From Bacteroidales bacterium UBA5433 (lineage in GTDB: Bacteria > Bacteroidota > Bacteroidia > Bacteroidales > UBA932): DNA of 64,000 nt. Of the stretch, positions 8,999-17,336 are shown piece after piece. Position numbers and translations under genes: made by a program. Under the pieces are notes generated by a model. That model saw only the letters and a program-made list of their open reading frames with translations, searched no databases and had not been told where the DNA came from. Positions within the stretch are counted from its first letter, which is position 1. Each line of letters begins with the position of its first letter. The DNA is taken from the NCBI GenBank assembly GCA_002427525.1, contig DIRP01000018.1, positions 40,043 to 104,042 on the forward strand, read 5' to 3'.

Positions 8999-9756
8999 GA
9001 TTTGTCTTTGTTATTGATTACCACAACACGTCCGTCCAAGGTAGCCGGAATGGGTTCTCCTTTTTCATAAAAAGCCGAGATGTATTCTAAAATTACATCT
9101 CTAATCGTAATTCCCGAGTAGTTTACTCCCAGATTTTCTGCCAAAACGCTCATTTTGTCTCCTCCATGCAACAGGAAATCAATGGTAGCTACCTGGTATG
9201 TTCTTTCATCGTCTAACGGTTGGTCGTTGATGAATAATTCTTTGACTTTGTTATTCTCAATCACCAGCTTAATCCCCGCCAGCGCTTCCGGACGGCGCTG
9301 TGCAAAATGCTCAAACAGAGTTCTTACCTCTTTTCCTTTTAGAGAGACAAGAACCAGGGTGTTTTCAAACGGGAAAGCTGCATATACATAATAAAGCGTC
9401 ACATTTCCTTTAGGGAAAGATGTGCGAATACCTCCAAAATTTGTAAGTGCAAAATCCACTTTGTCCTGTCCGTAGTGTCTTTTAGCTATGGCAAGCAGCG
9501 CATTGGCAGCCATATTTGACAACGGACTTTCCGGAGGATACGAACTCATGGTTTGCGTGGTATAGCCCACTACCTTGTTCATTTTGTCATGCAGCTCGGG
9601 CCCATAGGTGTCCAAAATGGCAACAACTTCTTTTGAAGCATTAAGTCCGTAGGTTAAGGTGTCCATGAGCACCCGGCTTGCCTGTAGGGTTTGCGCCCGT
9701 GACAAGGACAAACCAACGCCCAACAGCAAAGTGGCTGTTAGAAAAAATCGTCTCAT
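8995..9756 (-). CDS. 5'-nucleotidase C-terminal domain protein
   Basis: A 253-residue exported protein (signal peptide MRRFFLTATLLLGVGLSLSRA) matching the C-terminal substrate-binding domain of 5'-nucleotidases: SPLSNMAANALLAIA, DFALTNFGGIRTSFPKGNVT, VYAAFPFENTLV, YQVATIDFLLHGGDKMS and IRDVILEYI. The ATG at 9756 overlaps the TGA of the ABC permease gene (ATGA) and begins the signal peptide, so I prefer it over an in-frame start further upstream. The catalytic metal domain is encoded by the next gene, so the usual one-chain enzyme is split, with the domain order reversed on the DNA. Confidence 0.9.
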   Translation of the reverse strand: MRRFFLTATLLLGVGLSLSRAQTLQASRVLMDTLTYGLNASKEVVAILDTYGPELHDKMNKVVGYTTQTMSSYPPESPLSNMAANALLAIAKRHYGQDKVDFALTNFGGIRTSFPKGNVTLYYVYAAFPFENTLVLVSLKGKEVRTLFEHFAQRRPEALAGIKLVIENNKVKELFINDQPLDDERTYQVATIDFLLHGGDKMSVLAENLGVNYSGITIRDVILEYISAFYEKGEPIPATLDGRVVVINNKDKS

Positions 9757-11096
9757 TTGTTTTTGTATGTCATCCATTTCCATAATTCTTTCCAGGTTAT
9801 TTTTTTTCCGTACATCAGGATACCCACTCTGTAAATTTTGGCCGAGAAATGTACTGTGCCCAAAAATGTCAGGAACAGCAGCCCCAAAGAAGTCAGCAAC
9901 TGCCACAGGGGAACACCTCCAAAAGGCAGCCTGGCCAGCATGACCATGGGCGAGGTAAACGGTATGATTGATGCCCAGACAGACAGTGCGCTGTCCGGAT
10001 GCTGGAATGTATGCATCATAATAAAGAGTCCCAGAATAAGAGGAATGGTAATAGGCAACTGGAACTGTTGTGTGTCTGTTTCTGCATCGGAAACAGAACC
10101 TATGGCTGCAAACATGGAAGCATACATAAGATAGCCGCCAATAAAATACAAGCAGAAACTAAGCAGGAATTTTCCAACCTGGATTTGCGACAAAGTGCTT
10201 GCAATTCCTGTCAGAACTCCGTTGCCTGTGTCAAAAGAAGCAATGGCACCGGCAAAGCCTCCCTGCATCTGAGGAGCTGCCTGTCCCATTTCAGCTATTG
10301 TCCCGGAACCTGCTATAGCCATGACAACCAGTAAAATAACTACAGTTAATAAAATCCATAACAGAAATTGCAACAGGGCCACCAGTGCAACGCCAATGAT
10401 TTTTCCCAGCATCAGTTCAACCGGTTTAACGGAAGAGATGATTACTTCTACAATCCTGTTTGTTTTTTCTTCAATGACCCCTCTTATAACCATAGAACCA
10501 TACATGAAAATGAACATGTAAATCAGAAAACTGCTGAGGTATGCAATGGCCATATACACCTCTGTAATGGTTTCCTTTTCATCTCCTTCTTCTGTCCAGG
10601 TATAGGATTTTACAGGGATGTTGGTTTTTATGTCTTCAATGATTTCCTGCAGTTGCGGAATGTTGTAAGAAGCCAGTTTGCGTTTTTCAACTTCGCTGCT
10701 TACCTGGCGTGAAATATACCTTTGTATATCGGAATCTACCTGTCCCGTACTGTACATTTTTATTTCCGGTACATGGTTTTCTGTTTCTTCAATTACGCAG
10801 ACCGCATGAATGTTTCTGGATTCAAACGATTGCCTGATTTCTTCCAGGTTGCCGTTTTCTGTAAACAGAAAACGGGTATGTTCCTGATCTTCAAGAACGG
10901 CCATGCCAATCCCGGTAGGATCCAATACCTCAATAACCTTTACCCTTGTATCCTTGACGGTGGTCATGATCATGGGGACGGCTACCAGGGCTGCCATAAA
11001 TAAAGGGGTAAGGAAGGTGGCAATGATGAATGATTTTTTTCTGACGCGAATGATAAATTCTCTTCTGACAATCAGGTTTATTTTTTTCAGATTCAT
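9753..11096 (-). CDS. ABC-2 type transporter permease, NatB-like
   Basis: A 447-residue membrane protein with one N-terminal membrane segment (residues about 20-42), a large extracytoplasmic region of about 140 residues, and five or six membrane segments in the C-terminal half. The segment SMVIRGVIEEKTNRIVEVIISSVKPVELMLGKI is the conserved cytoplasmic loop of ABC-2 permeases of the NatB/YhaP group (sodium or drug export). It is coupled to the ATPase gene natA by ATGA. Substrate cannot be told from sequence. An internal segment rich in Gly, Met and Gln (MGQAAPQMQGG) looks like a flexible loop. Confidence 0.88.
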   Translation of the reverse strand: MNLKKINLIVRREFIIRVRKKSFIIATFLTPLFMAALVAVPMIMTTVKDTRVKVIEVLDPTGIGMAVLEDQEHTRFLFTENGNLEEIRQSFESRNIHAVCVIEETENHVPEIKMYSTGQVDSDIQRYISRQVSSEVEKRKLASYNIPQLQEIIEDIKTNIPVKSYTWTEEGDEKETITEVYMAIAYLSSFLIYMFIFMYGSMVIRGVIEEKTNRIVEVIISSVKPVELMLGKIIGVALVALLQFLLWILLTVVILLVVMAIAGSGTIAEMGQAAPQMQGGFAGAIASFDTGNGVLTGIASTLSQIQVGKFLLSFCLYFIGGYLMYASMFAAIGSVSDAETDTQQFQLPITIPLILGLFIMMHTFQHPDSALSVWASIIPFTSPMVMLARLPFGGVPLWQLLTSLGLLFLTFLGTVHFSAKIYRVGILMYGKKITWKELWKWMTYKNK

Positions 11097-12022
11097 TTGT
11101 CTCCTCCTTTCCTGTTTACAAGTTTGATGAAAATGTCACGCATGCTTGGAATAATTTCGCTTACACCCACAATGTTCATGTGGGGTAACAGGCTTTCCAG
11201 AATTTGGTTGGTATTGAATCCTTTTTCCGGTTCAATAACCATTTGGTACGAGCCGTCTTTTTTCCCGTTGGATACCAGGGTAAAAGGAACATTTCCTAAA
11301 GTGTGCAGGGTTACAGGTTCATCGGCACGGTAGAGAATTTCCAGGTGGTTGTCCCCGTGAATCTTTCTTATTTCATGCAAATCTCCGGCAACTATTAAGC
11401 GGGCGTTATCTATGAGGGCAATCTCGTCACACATTTCCTCTACAGATTCCATATTATGGGTGGATAAAATAACGGAAGTACCGTTATCCCTCAGCCGTAG
11501 AATTTCCTGCCGGATGATTTCCGTATTAATAGGGTCAAAACCGCTGAAAGGCTCGTCCAGAATGAGTAATGTTGGATTGTGCATGACTGTTGTAACAAAC
11601 TGTACTTTTTGCGCCATCCCTTTAGACAGTTCTGTGATTTTTCGGTTCCACCAGGATTGTATTTCAAAGCGAATAAACCATTCTTTAAGACTTTCCAGGG
11701 CCTTGGCATGTGTCATGCCCTTTAATTTGGCCAGGTACATAGCCTGATCGCCAATTTTCATTTTTTTATACAATCCCCGTTCTTCCGGAAGGTATCCTAT
11801 GTGGAAAACATCATTGGCAGCCAGGGGCTTGCCATCAAAAAAAATGCTTCCTGTATCGGGTGCAGTAATCTGATTAACAATTCTAAGAAGGGTGGTTTTC
11901 CCGGCCCCGTTGGGCCCCAGCAATCCAAAAACCTTTCCCTTGGGGACGTCAATACTGACATTGTCCAGCGCCAGATGTCCTTCAAAGCGCTTGACTACAT
12001 TTTTGACAGATAGGATATTCAT
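11093..12022 (-). CDS. ABC transporter ATP-binding protein, NatA-like
   Basis: A 309-residue ATPase with Walker [13 protein letters not shown], the Q-loop region GYLPEERGLYKKM, the signature LSKGMAQKVQ, Walker B LLILDEPFSGFDP and the H-loop STHNMESVEEM. The YLPEERGLY motif and the C-terminal extension of about 90 residues are typical of NatA-type ATPases paired with NatB permeases. The start at 12022 was chosen because the fold begins there and an in-frame upstream TTG-type extension would cross the -7 box. It is the first gene of the operon running to alr. Confidence 0.92.
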   Translation of the reverse strand: MNILSVKNVVKRFEGHLALDNVSIDVPKGKVFGLLGPNGAGKTTLLRIVNQITAPDTGSIFFDGKPLAANDVFHIGYLPEERGLYKKMKIGDQAMYLAKLKGMTHAKALESLKEWFIRFEIQSWWNRKITELSKGMAQKVQFVTTVMHNPTLLILDEPFSGFDPINTEIIRQEILRLRDNGTSVILSTHNMESVEEMCDEIALIDNARLIVAGDLHEIRKIHGDNHLEILYRADEPVTLHTLGNVPFTLVSNGKKDGSYQMVIEPEKGFNTNQILESLLPHMNIVGVSEIIPSMRDIFIKLVNRKGGDK

Positions 12023-12026
12023 GGAG

Positions 12027-12034
12027 CAAATATA
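12027..12034 (-). promoter_or_regulatory. -7 box for natA operon
   Basis: TATATTTG on the minus strand matches TAnnTTTG and ends four bases before the natA ATG (12022). If used as in other Bacteroidota promoters, the transcript would begin at or next to the start codon. No -33 TTTG seen. Confidence 0.5.
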
Positions 12035-12074
12035 GAAATAAAACAGCTCAGTGCAGATACTTTTTGCTACAGCG

Positions 12075-12108
12075 GCTTCAGGTCGCTGCACGCTTCAGGT
12101 CGCTGCAC
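12075..12108 (+). repeat. 17-bp perfect tandem repeat, two copies
   Basis: GCTTCAGGTCGCTGCAC occurs twice with no base between (12075-12091 and 12092-12108) and a partial third match (CAGCGGCTTCA) precedes it. The last bases of copy two form the first bases of the hairpin at 12106-12214. Confidence 0.9.
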
Positions 12109-12214
12109 CAAAAGAACGGGGAACGCCTCCCAGTTGCTGCGCTGTCGCTTCACTCCCGCTCCGCAACCGGGCCCCTCCCTCCTCGGGTGCGAGGTTCCCC
12201 TTTTCCTTTTGGTG
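12106..12214. other. long GC-rich hairpin, candidate structured RNA
   Basis: The arms at 12106-12129 (starting CACCAAAAG) and 12191-12214 (ending CTTTTGGTG) pair over roughly 18 base pairs with small bulges, closing a GC-rich loop of about 60 bases that itself contains GTTGC...GCAAC. On the plus strand a TACTTTTTG (close to TAnnTTTG) lies upstream at 12058-12066 and a T8 run lies downstream at about 12258, giving a candidate transcript of about 200 bases. I looked for the hallmarks of SRP RNA, RNase P RNA and tmRNA and did not find them. Function unknown. Confidence 0.4.
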
Positions 12215-12453
12215 TCAGCTCCCTTGCTGCTATGGTAGTTGAGTGCGTCGTGCGATGTACCACTATTTTTTTTCGTTTTTGATTACTTACCACCCTCCCT
12301 CGCAGTACGCTCATATGTAAAGGGAGGAGGTCATGATTTTCGGTGAAAAACTTGTAACCTGCAGTGTGTGAGTATGTAGCAAAAGTGAGGCTGTTTTTCG
12401 GAAAGGTAAGGAGTGATTGGCTTGGGCTTTGGCTTCGGCAGCTTAAAACCGCT

Positions 12454-13206
12454 TTAACGCAGGTACCACCCGATTTTTTGACCTTGTTCCTGCGTTAAAA
12501 TTCCATGCCGCACCAGGTGTTCCACAGAGCAGGAGTCGGGGTCTGCTGTGTCCCGGTACCTGATGATGCATCGGGCCAGATACCTGCCAATATACAGGTG
12601 ATTTGCCAGCTGGTTTTCGCTTGCTGTTTTTAGGTTTATTTTTCGTATAAAGGAGGTATCTGCAAAGACACGATCATAGAATCCGTCCAGCCGGTCCTTG
12701 TCAAATCCTTTAATTTCAAGAAGTTGTTCCGGAATGGCAAAACCTCCCAGCCGTTCCCGGTATTCAAGAATTTTTTGTGCATAATAGGGTCCGATGCCAT
12801 ATAATTTTACCAATTCGGCGCTGTCTGCTGTATTAAGTTCCACTTTCATAGGGGTGTGTGCCGCAGGGGAGTGTTCGGTCGTGGACTGGCGGGCCGGAGG
12901 ATTCCCGGAGGAGGCGTTTTGCCGGGTTTCCGGGGCGTTTTGCCGGGTTTCCGGGGCGTTGGGCCGGGTTGCCGGGAGGCTGCGCTGACTTGCCGGGGCG
13001 TTGTGTTGCTGCGGTCTCGGCTTGTTGCCTGTTCCGGCCGGGGATTCTTGGTTGTATGGAGCAAAAACACTTTTTTGCTGCTCCGGGGAGCTGCTGTTTC
13101 TGTTGCTGATTTGTCCTGAAAAAATCCTGATGAAAAGCAGGATCAGAATGCCTGCAATTCCTGTTGCATGGATAATGTACTTGTGTTTATTGTTCTGTTT
13201 CTTCAT
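12454..13206 (-). CDS. membrane-anchored helix-hairpin-helix protein, ComEA-like
   Basis: A 250-residue protein with one N-terminal membrane anchor (residues about 10-28), a linker of about 75 residues rich in Pro, Ala, Gln and Asn with short repeats (RPNAPETRQNAPETRQNA), and a C-terminal part with helix-hairpin-helix motifs: ELVKLYGIGPYYAQKILEYR, LLEIKGFDKDRLDGF and LYIGRYLARCIIRYR. HhH motifs bind DNA without sequence preference, and ComEA uses them to capture DNA in competence; the anchor and linker fit that plan, but the role here is not shown. Last gene of the ahcY operon; overlaps rsmI by 20 bases. Confidence 0.8.
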   Translation of the reverse strand: MKKQNNKHKYIIHATGIAGILILLFIRIFSGQISNRNSSSPEQQKSVFAPYNQESPAGTGNKPRPQQHNAPASQRSLPATRPNAPETRQNAPETRQNASSGNPPARQSTTEHSPAAHTPMKVELNTADSAELVKLYGIGPYYAQKILEYRERLGGFAIPEQLLEIKGFDKDRLDGFYDRVFADTSFIRKINLKTASENQLANHLYIGRYLARCIIRYRDTADPDSCSVEHLVRHGILTQEQGQKIGWYLR

Positions 13207-13882
13207 CCTTCCCTCTTCCTTTCAGCACGATTACAATTTCACCTTTTGGAGGATTATCTCTGAACCACTTAGAGAGGTCAGCCAGAGAGCCTCTTTTTGT
13301 TTCTTCATATATTTTTGTCAATTCCCGGCAGACAACTGCCTGTCGCTCCTGTCCCAGCACTTCTCCCAGTTGCTCCAGCGTTTTCAGCAGGCGGTGGGGA
13401 GATTCATACAAAATCAGGGTTCGGGTTTCTTCGGCAAATGATTTCAAACGGGCTTGCCTGCCTTTCTTCAACGGAAGGAACCCTTCAAAACAAAAACGGT
13501 CTGCAGGGAAACCACTGTTTATTAATGCGGGAATCAGGGCTGTAGCTCCGGGCAGGCATTCGACTTCAATTCCAGCAGCCAGGCATTCCCGGACAAGGAG
13601 AAATCCCGGGTCGGATATTCCGGGAGTTCCGGCATCGCTAATCAGAGCTATTGTATTTCCGTTACGGATTTTTTCAAGGATAGCTGCTGTGCGTTTGTGT
13701 TCGTTATATGTATGGTAAGATTCCCGGTGTGTGGTGATGCCGTATTTTTTAAGGAGTATGCCACTGGTACGTGTGTCTTCTGCCAGGATCAGATCTGCCT
13801 GTTTCAGAACTTGTAAGGCACGTAGTGTAATGTCTTCCAGGTTCCCGATGGGGGTAGGTACTATGATCAGTTTAGAACACAT
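13187..13882 (-). CDS. rsmI: 16S rRNA (cytidine(1402)-2'-O)-methyltransferase
   Basis: Methylates the ribose of C1402 in 16S rRNA using S-adenosylmethionine. The 231 residues show the tetrapyrrole-methylase fold as in RsmI: LIIVPTPIGNLEDITLRA at the start, AEDTRTSGILLKKYGI, the SAM loop ALISDAGTPGISDPGFLLV, and CLPGATALIPALINSG. Length is a little short of the E. coli protein (286), as is common in this phylum. It overlaps the upstream hypothetical gene by 11 bases and the HhH gene by 20 bases. Confidence 0.95.
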   Translation of the reverse strand: MCSKLIIVPTPIGNLEDITLRALQVLKQADLILAEDTRTSGILLKKYGITTHRESYHTYNEHKRTAAILEKIRNGNTIALISDAGTPGISDPGFLLVRECLAAGIEVECLPGATALIPALINSGFPADRFCFEGFLPLKKGRQARLKSFAEETRTLILYESPHRLLKTLEQLGEVLGQERQAVVCRELTKIYEETKRGSLADLSKWFRDNPPKGEIVIVLKGRGKDEETEQ

Positions 13883-14576
13883 GTTTTAATAGCATAAGAA
13901 ATTTTTGGACAGCGGGTGAAGACACCTCCCAGGTCGGGAACTGCTGAGCCAGGTAATCCTCTGCCTGTTGTACATTTTCCAGGGTTTGCAAATGGTTTAA
14001 GGTAGCTTCGTAGAGCTTCGCGTCGTCTAAAAATAATACTTTTAGGTAGAGGAACTTATCGTTCAGGGGTATGGTGTCTTTCAGCTTGCCTTTACTTATG
14101 TTTTTGGCTAATGTGTCGGCAAGGGTAGGCCGGCTTGCCATGGAAGCAAACAAATCTCCAACAATTTCCGGTTCCCGTTCTGCGGGCTTTACGGGCTCTG
14201 CTGGCTTTACGGGCTCTGCTGGCTTTACGGGCTTTACGGGCTCTGCGGGCTCTGCATCTGCATGTACGGCAGGTGCTGTAAACGTTTCCAGTTCAAATTC
14301 GGGCAGGGTGAAGGAGTCTGAAACGGGAGATGTTGCAGGTTCGGGTTCGGACGAGGTGACTGAATCTGCTGCGGGAGGGGTGACAGGGGGTAAGGTTTGG
14401 GCCGGGGTCTGGGCCGGGATTTGGGCCGAGGTCTGGGTCGAGGCTGGAGTAGGGGTAGGGGTAGGGGTTTGGGCCGAGGTTTGGGTTTGGGCCGGGGCGG
14501 TACGGTAGAGGTCGTCAACTTTTTGTTCCAGTTGCCGTATCAGTTCTTTTAATGCCAGGTATTCTTTTTCGTTCAC
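13872..14576 (-). CDS. conserved hypothetical protein with repeat-rich middle
   Basis: A 234-residue protein in three parts: an N-terminal coiled-coil-like stretch (residues 3-25), a low-complexity middle (about 28-140) built from TQTSAQTP/TPTPTP-type and EPVKPA-type repeats, and a conserved C-terminal part with LNDKFLYLKVLFLDDAKLYEATLNHLQTLENVQQAEDYL. I recognise the C-terminal pattern (LNDKF...LF...LY...L...AE-Y) from uncharacterised Bacteroidota proteins; no function known. The start codon is GTG. Proline-rich middles like this often bridge membrane and periplasm, but no signal or membrane segment is seen here. Confidence 0.7.
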   Translation of the reverse strand: MNEKEYLALKELIRQLEQKVDDLYRTAPAQTQTSAQTPTPTPTPASTQTSAQIPAQTPAQTLPPVTPPAADSVTSSEPEPATSPVSDSFTLPEFELETFTAPAVHADAEPAEPVKPVKPAEPVKPAEPVKPAEREPEIVGDLFASMASRPTLADTLAKNISKGKLKDTIPLNDKFLYLKVLFLDDAKLYEATLNHLQTLENVQQAEDYLAQQFPTWEVSSPAVQKFLMLLKHVF

Positions 14577-14600
14577 AGAGTAAAAATAAGGTTTAAATAC

Positions 14601-15311
14601 TTATTGCGGAATAAAACGGTACACAATTTCTCCGGGTTGCAGGGGCGGGGCTTCCTCAGACGCCGTAAAGCGGCTTTGCCTTGCTGCCCGCAGGGCGAAT
14701 TCCTGGAGGCATCTGTCCTGGGATGAAAAATCCTGCAGGATGGCCATTTTTTTCACATATCCTTTTCTATCTACCTGAATGGCTACCGTCACATCGCCCC
14801 CACCCAGGCATTTGTAAACGGGTATGGGAAGGCTCATGGCTTTACGTCCTTCCAGAGAATATTCAAGTACGGCCGGACCGGTATAGGGCTTTTCATTTTC
14901 ACGTTCGTCTTTGTTTTTCTGTGCAGCCACAGCTTCCAGACCTCCCTGTTCTTCCACTTCTTTTCTGGCAGCATCCAGCCGTTTTTGCAGTTCTTCCGCT
15001 TCTTTATATACCTCTGCCGGGTTTTTATGCCTGTCGTCTCGTAACAGTTGGTTTCTTTGGGTAGCATCTACGGCTACATTTCGGGACTGTCTCTGGATTT
15101 CAGAAATCAATTCATCAAGTCCTTCGCTTATCTCTGCCCGCATCTGCTCCCTGCGTTGCGCAGCTTCCAGCTCTTCTTGCTGGGTGAAATCCAAAACAAA
15201 GGAAGATTCTTTCCGGATCATGGAGGAAATCTGTAGCGATAGAATCACAATCAACGCTACTAAATGTACAATGATGGTCAGGTAGATTCCTGTCTTTGTT
15301 TCTTTTTTCAT
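14601..15311 (-). CDS. TonB-like energy transducer protein
   Basis: A 236-residue protein with an N-terminal membrane anchor (residues about 11-31), a charged, probably coiled-coil segment with many Glu, Arg and Gln (about 40-135), and a C-terminal domain of about 85 residues with the TonB pattern V-A-I-Q-V-D-x-x-G-x-V...AxRAARQSRF. TonB proteins carry energy from ExbB/ExbD to outer-membrane receptors. The linker is charged instead of Pro/Lys-rich, so it may be a TonB-like protein of another complex. It lies 14 bases after udk; exbB/exbD genes are 7 kb away. Confidence 0.65.
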   Translation of the reverse strand: MKKETKTGIYLTIIVHLVALIVILSLQISSMIRKESSFVLDFTQQEELEAAQRREQMRAEISEGLDELISEIQRQSRNVAVDATQRNQLLRDDRHKNPAEVYKEAEELQKRLDAARKEVEEQGGLEAVAAQKNKDERENEKPYTGPAVLEYSLEGRKAMSLPIPVYKCLGGGDVTVAIQVDRKGYVKKMAILQDFSSQDRCLQEFALRAARQSRFTASEEAPPLQPGEIVYRFIPQ

Positions 15312-15325
15312 TGCCGTACCTCTGC

Positions 15326-15940
15326 TTATTTGTTGCGGAGTACCTGTTCAATGGCAGATATGAGCATCTTGATGGCCACTTTGTTATGACCGCCCTGAGG
15401 AATAATAATGTCTGCGTAACGTTTGGTAGGCTCTATAAACTGAAGGTGCATGGGCTTGACAGTTTTTTCATACCTTTCCAGTACTTTGTTTACAGAGCGC
15501 CCTCTTTCCACAATATCCCTTGATATAACACGGGACAACCTGTCGTCCGGGTCTGCATCAACAAATACCTTCATATCCAGGCAATCCCTGAGCGGAGGAT
15601 CTGTAAAAATGAGAATCCCTTCCACAATGATTACACGGGTGGGCTCAATAGGGATGGTTTCTTCACTTCTTGTACATGTTATGTAGGAATATATGGGCTG
15701 CTTTACGGGGTGTCCTGCTTTGAGCTGTTGCAGGTGTTCCACCATAAGTTCCCAGTCTATGGACTGGGGGTGGTCAAAGTTCAGCTCCTGTCTTTTTTCC
15801 AAAGGCAGGTGGGAGTTGTCTTTGTAATAAGAATCTTGCGGTATTACGGTGACCTGGCTTTTATCAAGGGATTCCAGGATTTTATTTACCACGGTTGTTT
15901 TTCCGGAACCGGTTCCTCCGGCAATGCCAATAACCAACAT
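15326..15940 (-). CDS. udk: uridine kinase
   Basis: Phosphorylates uridine and cytidine to UMP and CMP. The 204 residues start with the P-loop IGIAGGTGSGKTTVV and include QDSYYKD, FDHPQSIDWELM, the YSYITCTR stretch, VIIVEGILIF, and DPDDRLSRVISRDIVERGR. Length is typical. It begins just before asnS ends (3 bases between stop of asnS and its ATG). Confidence 0.96.
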   Translation of the reverse strand: MLVIGIAGGTGSGKTTVVNKILESLDKSQVTVIPQDSYYKDNSHLPLEKRQELNFDHPQSIDWELMVEHLQQLKAGHPVKQPIYSYITCTRSEETIPIEPTRVIIVEGILIFTDPPLRDCLDMKVFVDADPDDRLSRVISRDIVERGRSVNKVLERYEKTVKPMHLQFIEPTKRYADIIIPQGGHNKVAIKMLISAIEQVLRNK

Positions 15941-15942
15941 AG

Positions 15943-17334
15943 CTAAAATTCTGCAGATTTGGGGGTTCTTGGGAAGGGAATGACATCTCTGATATTGGCC
16001 ATTCCTGTAACAAAAAGGAGCAGGCGTTCAAAGCCGAGTCCAAATCCGGAGTGCGGGGCGGTGCCAAAACGGCGTGTATCCAGATACCAGTCCAGGTTGT
16101 CTTCTGTAAGCTCCATTTCCCGGATGCGGCGCCGGAGTGTATCCAAATCCTCTTCTCTTTGCGACCCGCCAATGATTTCACCAATTTTTGGGAAAAGAAC
16201 GTCCATGGCACGCACCGTCTTTCCGTCTTCGTTCTCTTTCATATAAAAAGCTTTGATTGCTTTGGGATAATCTGTAAGGATCACAGGGCGCTTGAAATGC
16301 TTTTCTACCAGGTACCGTTCGTGTTCACTTTGCAGGTCAACTCCCCAGGAAACGGGGAATTCAAAAGTCTGCCCGCTACCCATCAGTATGTCAACACCCT
16401 CTGTGTAGGTAAGACGTGCAAATTCTGTATTACAAACACCTTCCAGCCTGGCAATGAGGTCTTTGTCAATCATTTTATTCAGGAACTGAAGGTCTGTAGC
16501 ACAATGTTCCAGGGCATAACGGACCAGGTATTTTATGAAATCTTCTGCCAGGTCCATGTTCTCATGGATGTCGTAAAATGCCATTTCCGGCTCAATCATC
16601 CAGAACTCGGCAAGGTGCCTGGGTGTATTGCTGTTCTCGGCACGGAAAGTGGGCCCAAAGGTATAGACTTCACCAAGAGCCAGGGCTCCCAGTTCTCCTT
16701 CCAGTTGGCCGCTTACCGTCAGGCTCGTAAGTTTTCCAAAAAAGTCGTGGGTGTAATCTATGCTTCCGTCTTTGTTTCTGGGCAGGTTGTCCAGATCCAG
16801 TGTGGTTACCTGGAACATGGCGCCAGCCCCTTCGCAGTCAGAAGCTGTGATGATGGGGGTATGGATATAAACAAACCCTTTGTCATTAAAATATTTGTGT
16901 ATGGCATAAGCCATGGCATGGCGGATTCTGAAAATACACCCGAATGTATTTGTTCTCGGCCTTAAGTGGGCAATTTCTCTGAGAAATTCCATACCGTGTC
17001 CTTTTTTCTGCAAGGGATAGGTATGAGGATCTGCTGTTCCATAAACTTCCAATTCCCGGGCATGGATCTCGACAGACTGACCGGCACCTAAAGAAGCCAC
17101 CAGCATGCCTTGTATCCTTATGCAGGCACCGGTAGTAACGGGGCGCAACTGCTCTTCTGTGAAATCTTTCATGTCACATACTATCTGTACGTTATCAACT
17201 GTAGAGCCGTCATTAAGAGCTATGAATGTAATGTTCTTAATACTTCTCTTGGTGCGTACCCATCCTTTAACTTGTACAGGAACACCGGCCTGCATTTGCA
17301 GGATGTCTTTAATTTTGGTGCGTGATTTTGTCAT
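15943..17334 (-). CDS. asnS: asparaginyl-tRNA synthetase
   Basis: Charges tRNA-Asn with asparagine; class IIb enzyme. The 463 residues have an N-terminal OB-fold anticodon domain ([24 protein letters not shown]), then the class II core with motif 2 [27 protein letters not shown] and motif 3 [27 protein letters not shown]. The [10 protein letters not shown] variant marks the Asn rather than the Asp enzyme. Cells with AsnRS need no amidotransferase route for Asn-tRNA. Located in the ahcY operon, two bases after the ahcY stop. Confidence 0.97.
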   Translation of the reverse strand: MTKSRTKIKDILQMQAGVPVQVKGWVRTKRSIKNITFIALNDGSTVDNVQIVCDMKDFTEEQLRPVTTGACIRIQGMLVASLGAGQSVEIHARELEVYGTADPHTYPLQKKGHGMEFLREIAHLRPRTNTFGCIFRIRHAMAYAIHKYFNDKGFVYIHTPIITASDCEGAGAMFQVTTLDLDNLPRNKDGSIDYTHDFFGKLTSLTVSGQLEGELGALALGEVYTFGPTFRAENSNTPRHLAEFWMIEPEMAFYDIHENMDLAEDFIKYLVRYALEHCATDLQFLNKMIDKDLIARLEGVCNTEFARLTYTEGVDILMGSGQTFEFPVSWGVDLQSEHERYLVEKHFKRPVILTDYPKAIKAFYMKENEDGKTVRAMDVLFPKIGEIIGGSQREEDLDTLRRRIREMELTEDNLDWYLDTRRFGTAPHSGFGLGFERLLLFVTGMANIRDVIPFPRTPKSAEF

Positions 17335-17336
17335 AC

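Larger units (their letters stand above)
12023..12453. other. gene-free stretch of 431 bp
   Basis: The longest stretch without a convincing gene. From left to right it holds the natA -7 box (12027-12034), a 17-bp perfect tandem repeat (12075-12108), a GC-rich inverted repeat (12106-12214), a short inverted repeat TGGTA...TACCA just before a run of eight T (about 12258-12265), and a purine/pyrimidine inverted repeat around 12291-12325 (ACCACCCTCCCT...AGGGAGGAGGT). The short open frames over the GC-rich part have no recognisable protein features and I do not call them. Confidence 0.6.

Noticed and set aside
8189..9756. Frameshifted 5'-nucleotidase pseudogene
   Set aside because: The two domains are in reversed order and each has a signal peptide and intact motifs, so they are two real genes.
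12051..12282. Short open frames (63 and 72 codons) over the GC-rich gene-free stretch
   Set aside because: They run through the tandem repeat and the hairpin arms, have no recognisable protein feature and unlike codon use; an RNA or repeat explains the sequence better.
12291..12325. ACCACCCTCCCT/AGGGAGGAGGT inverted repeat as terminator of the ahcY operon
   Set aside because: It lies over 125 bases past the stop, pairs imperfectly, and no T-run follows it on the minus strand.
14160..14500. Regular repeats that could suggest a CRISPR array
   Set aside because: Units are short, have no unique spacers of constant length and are in frame inside a coding region, giving EPVKPA-type peptide repeats.
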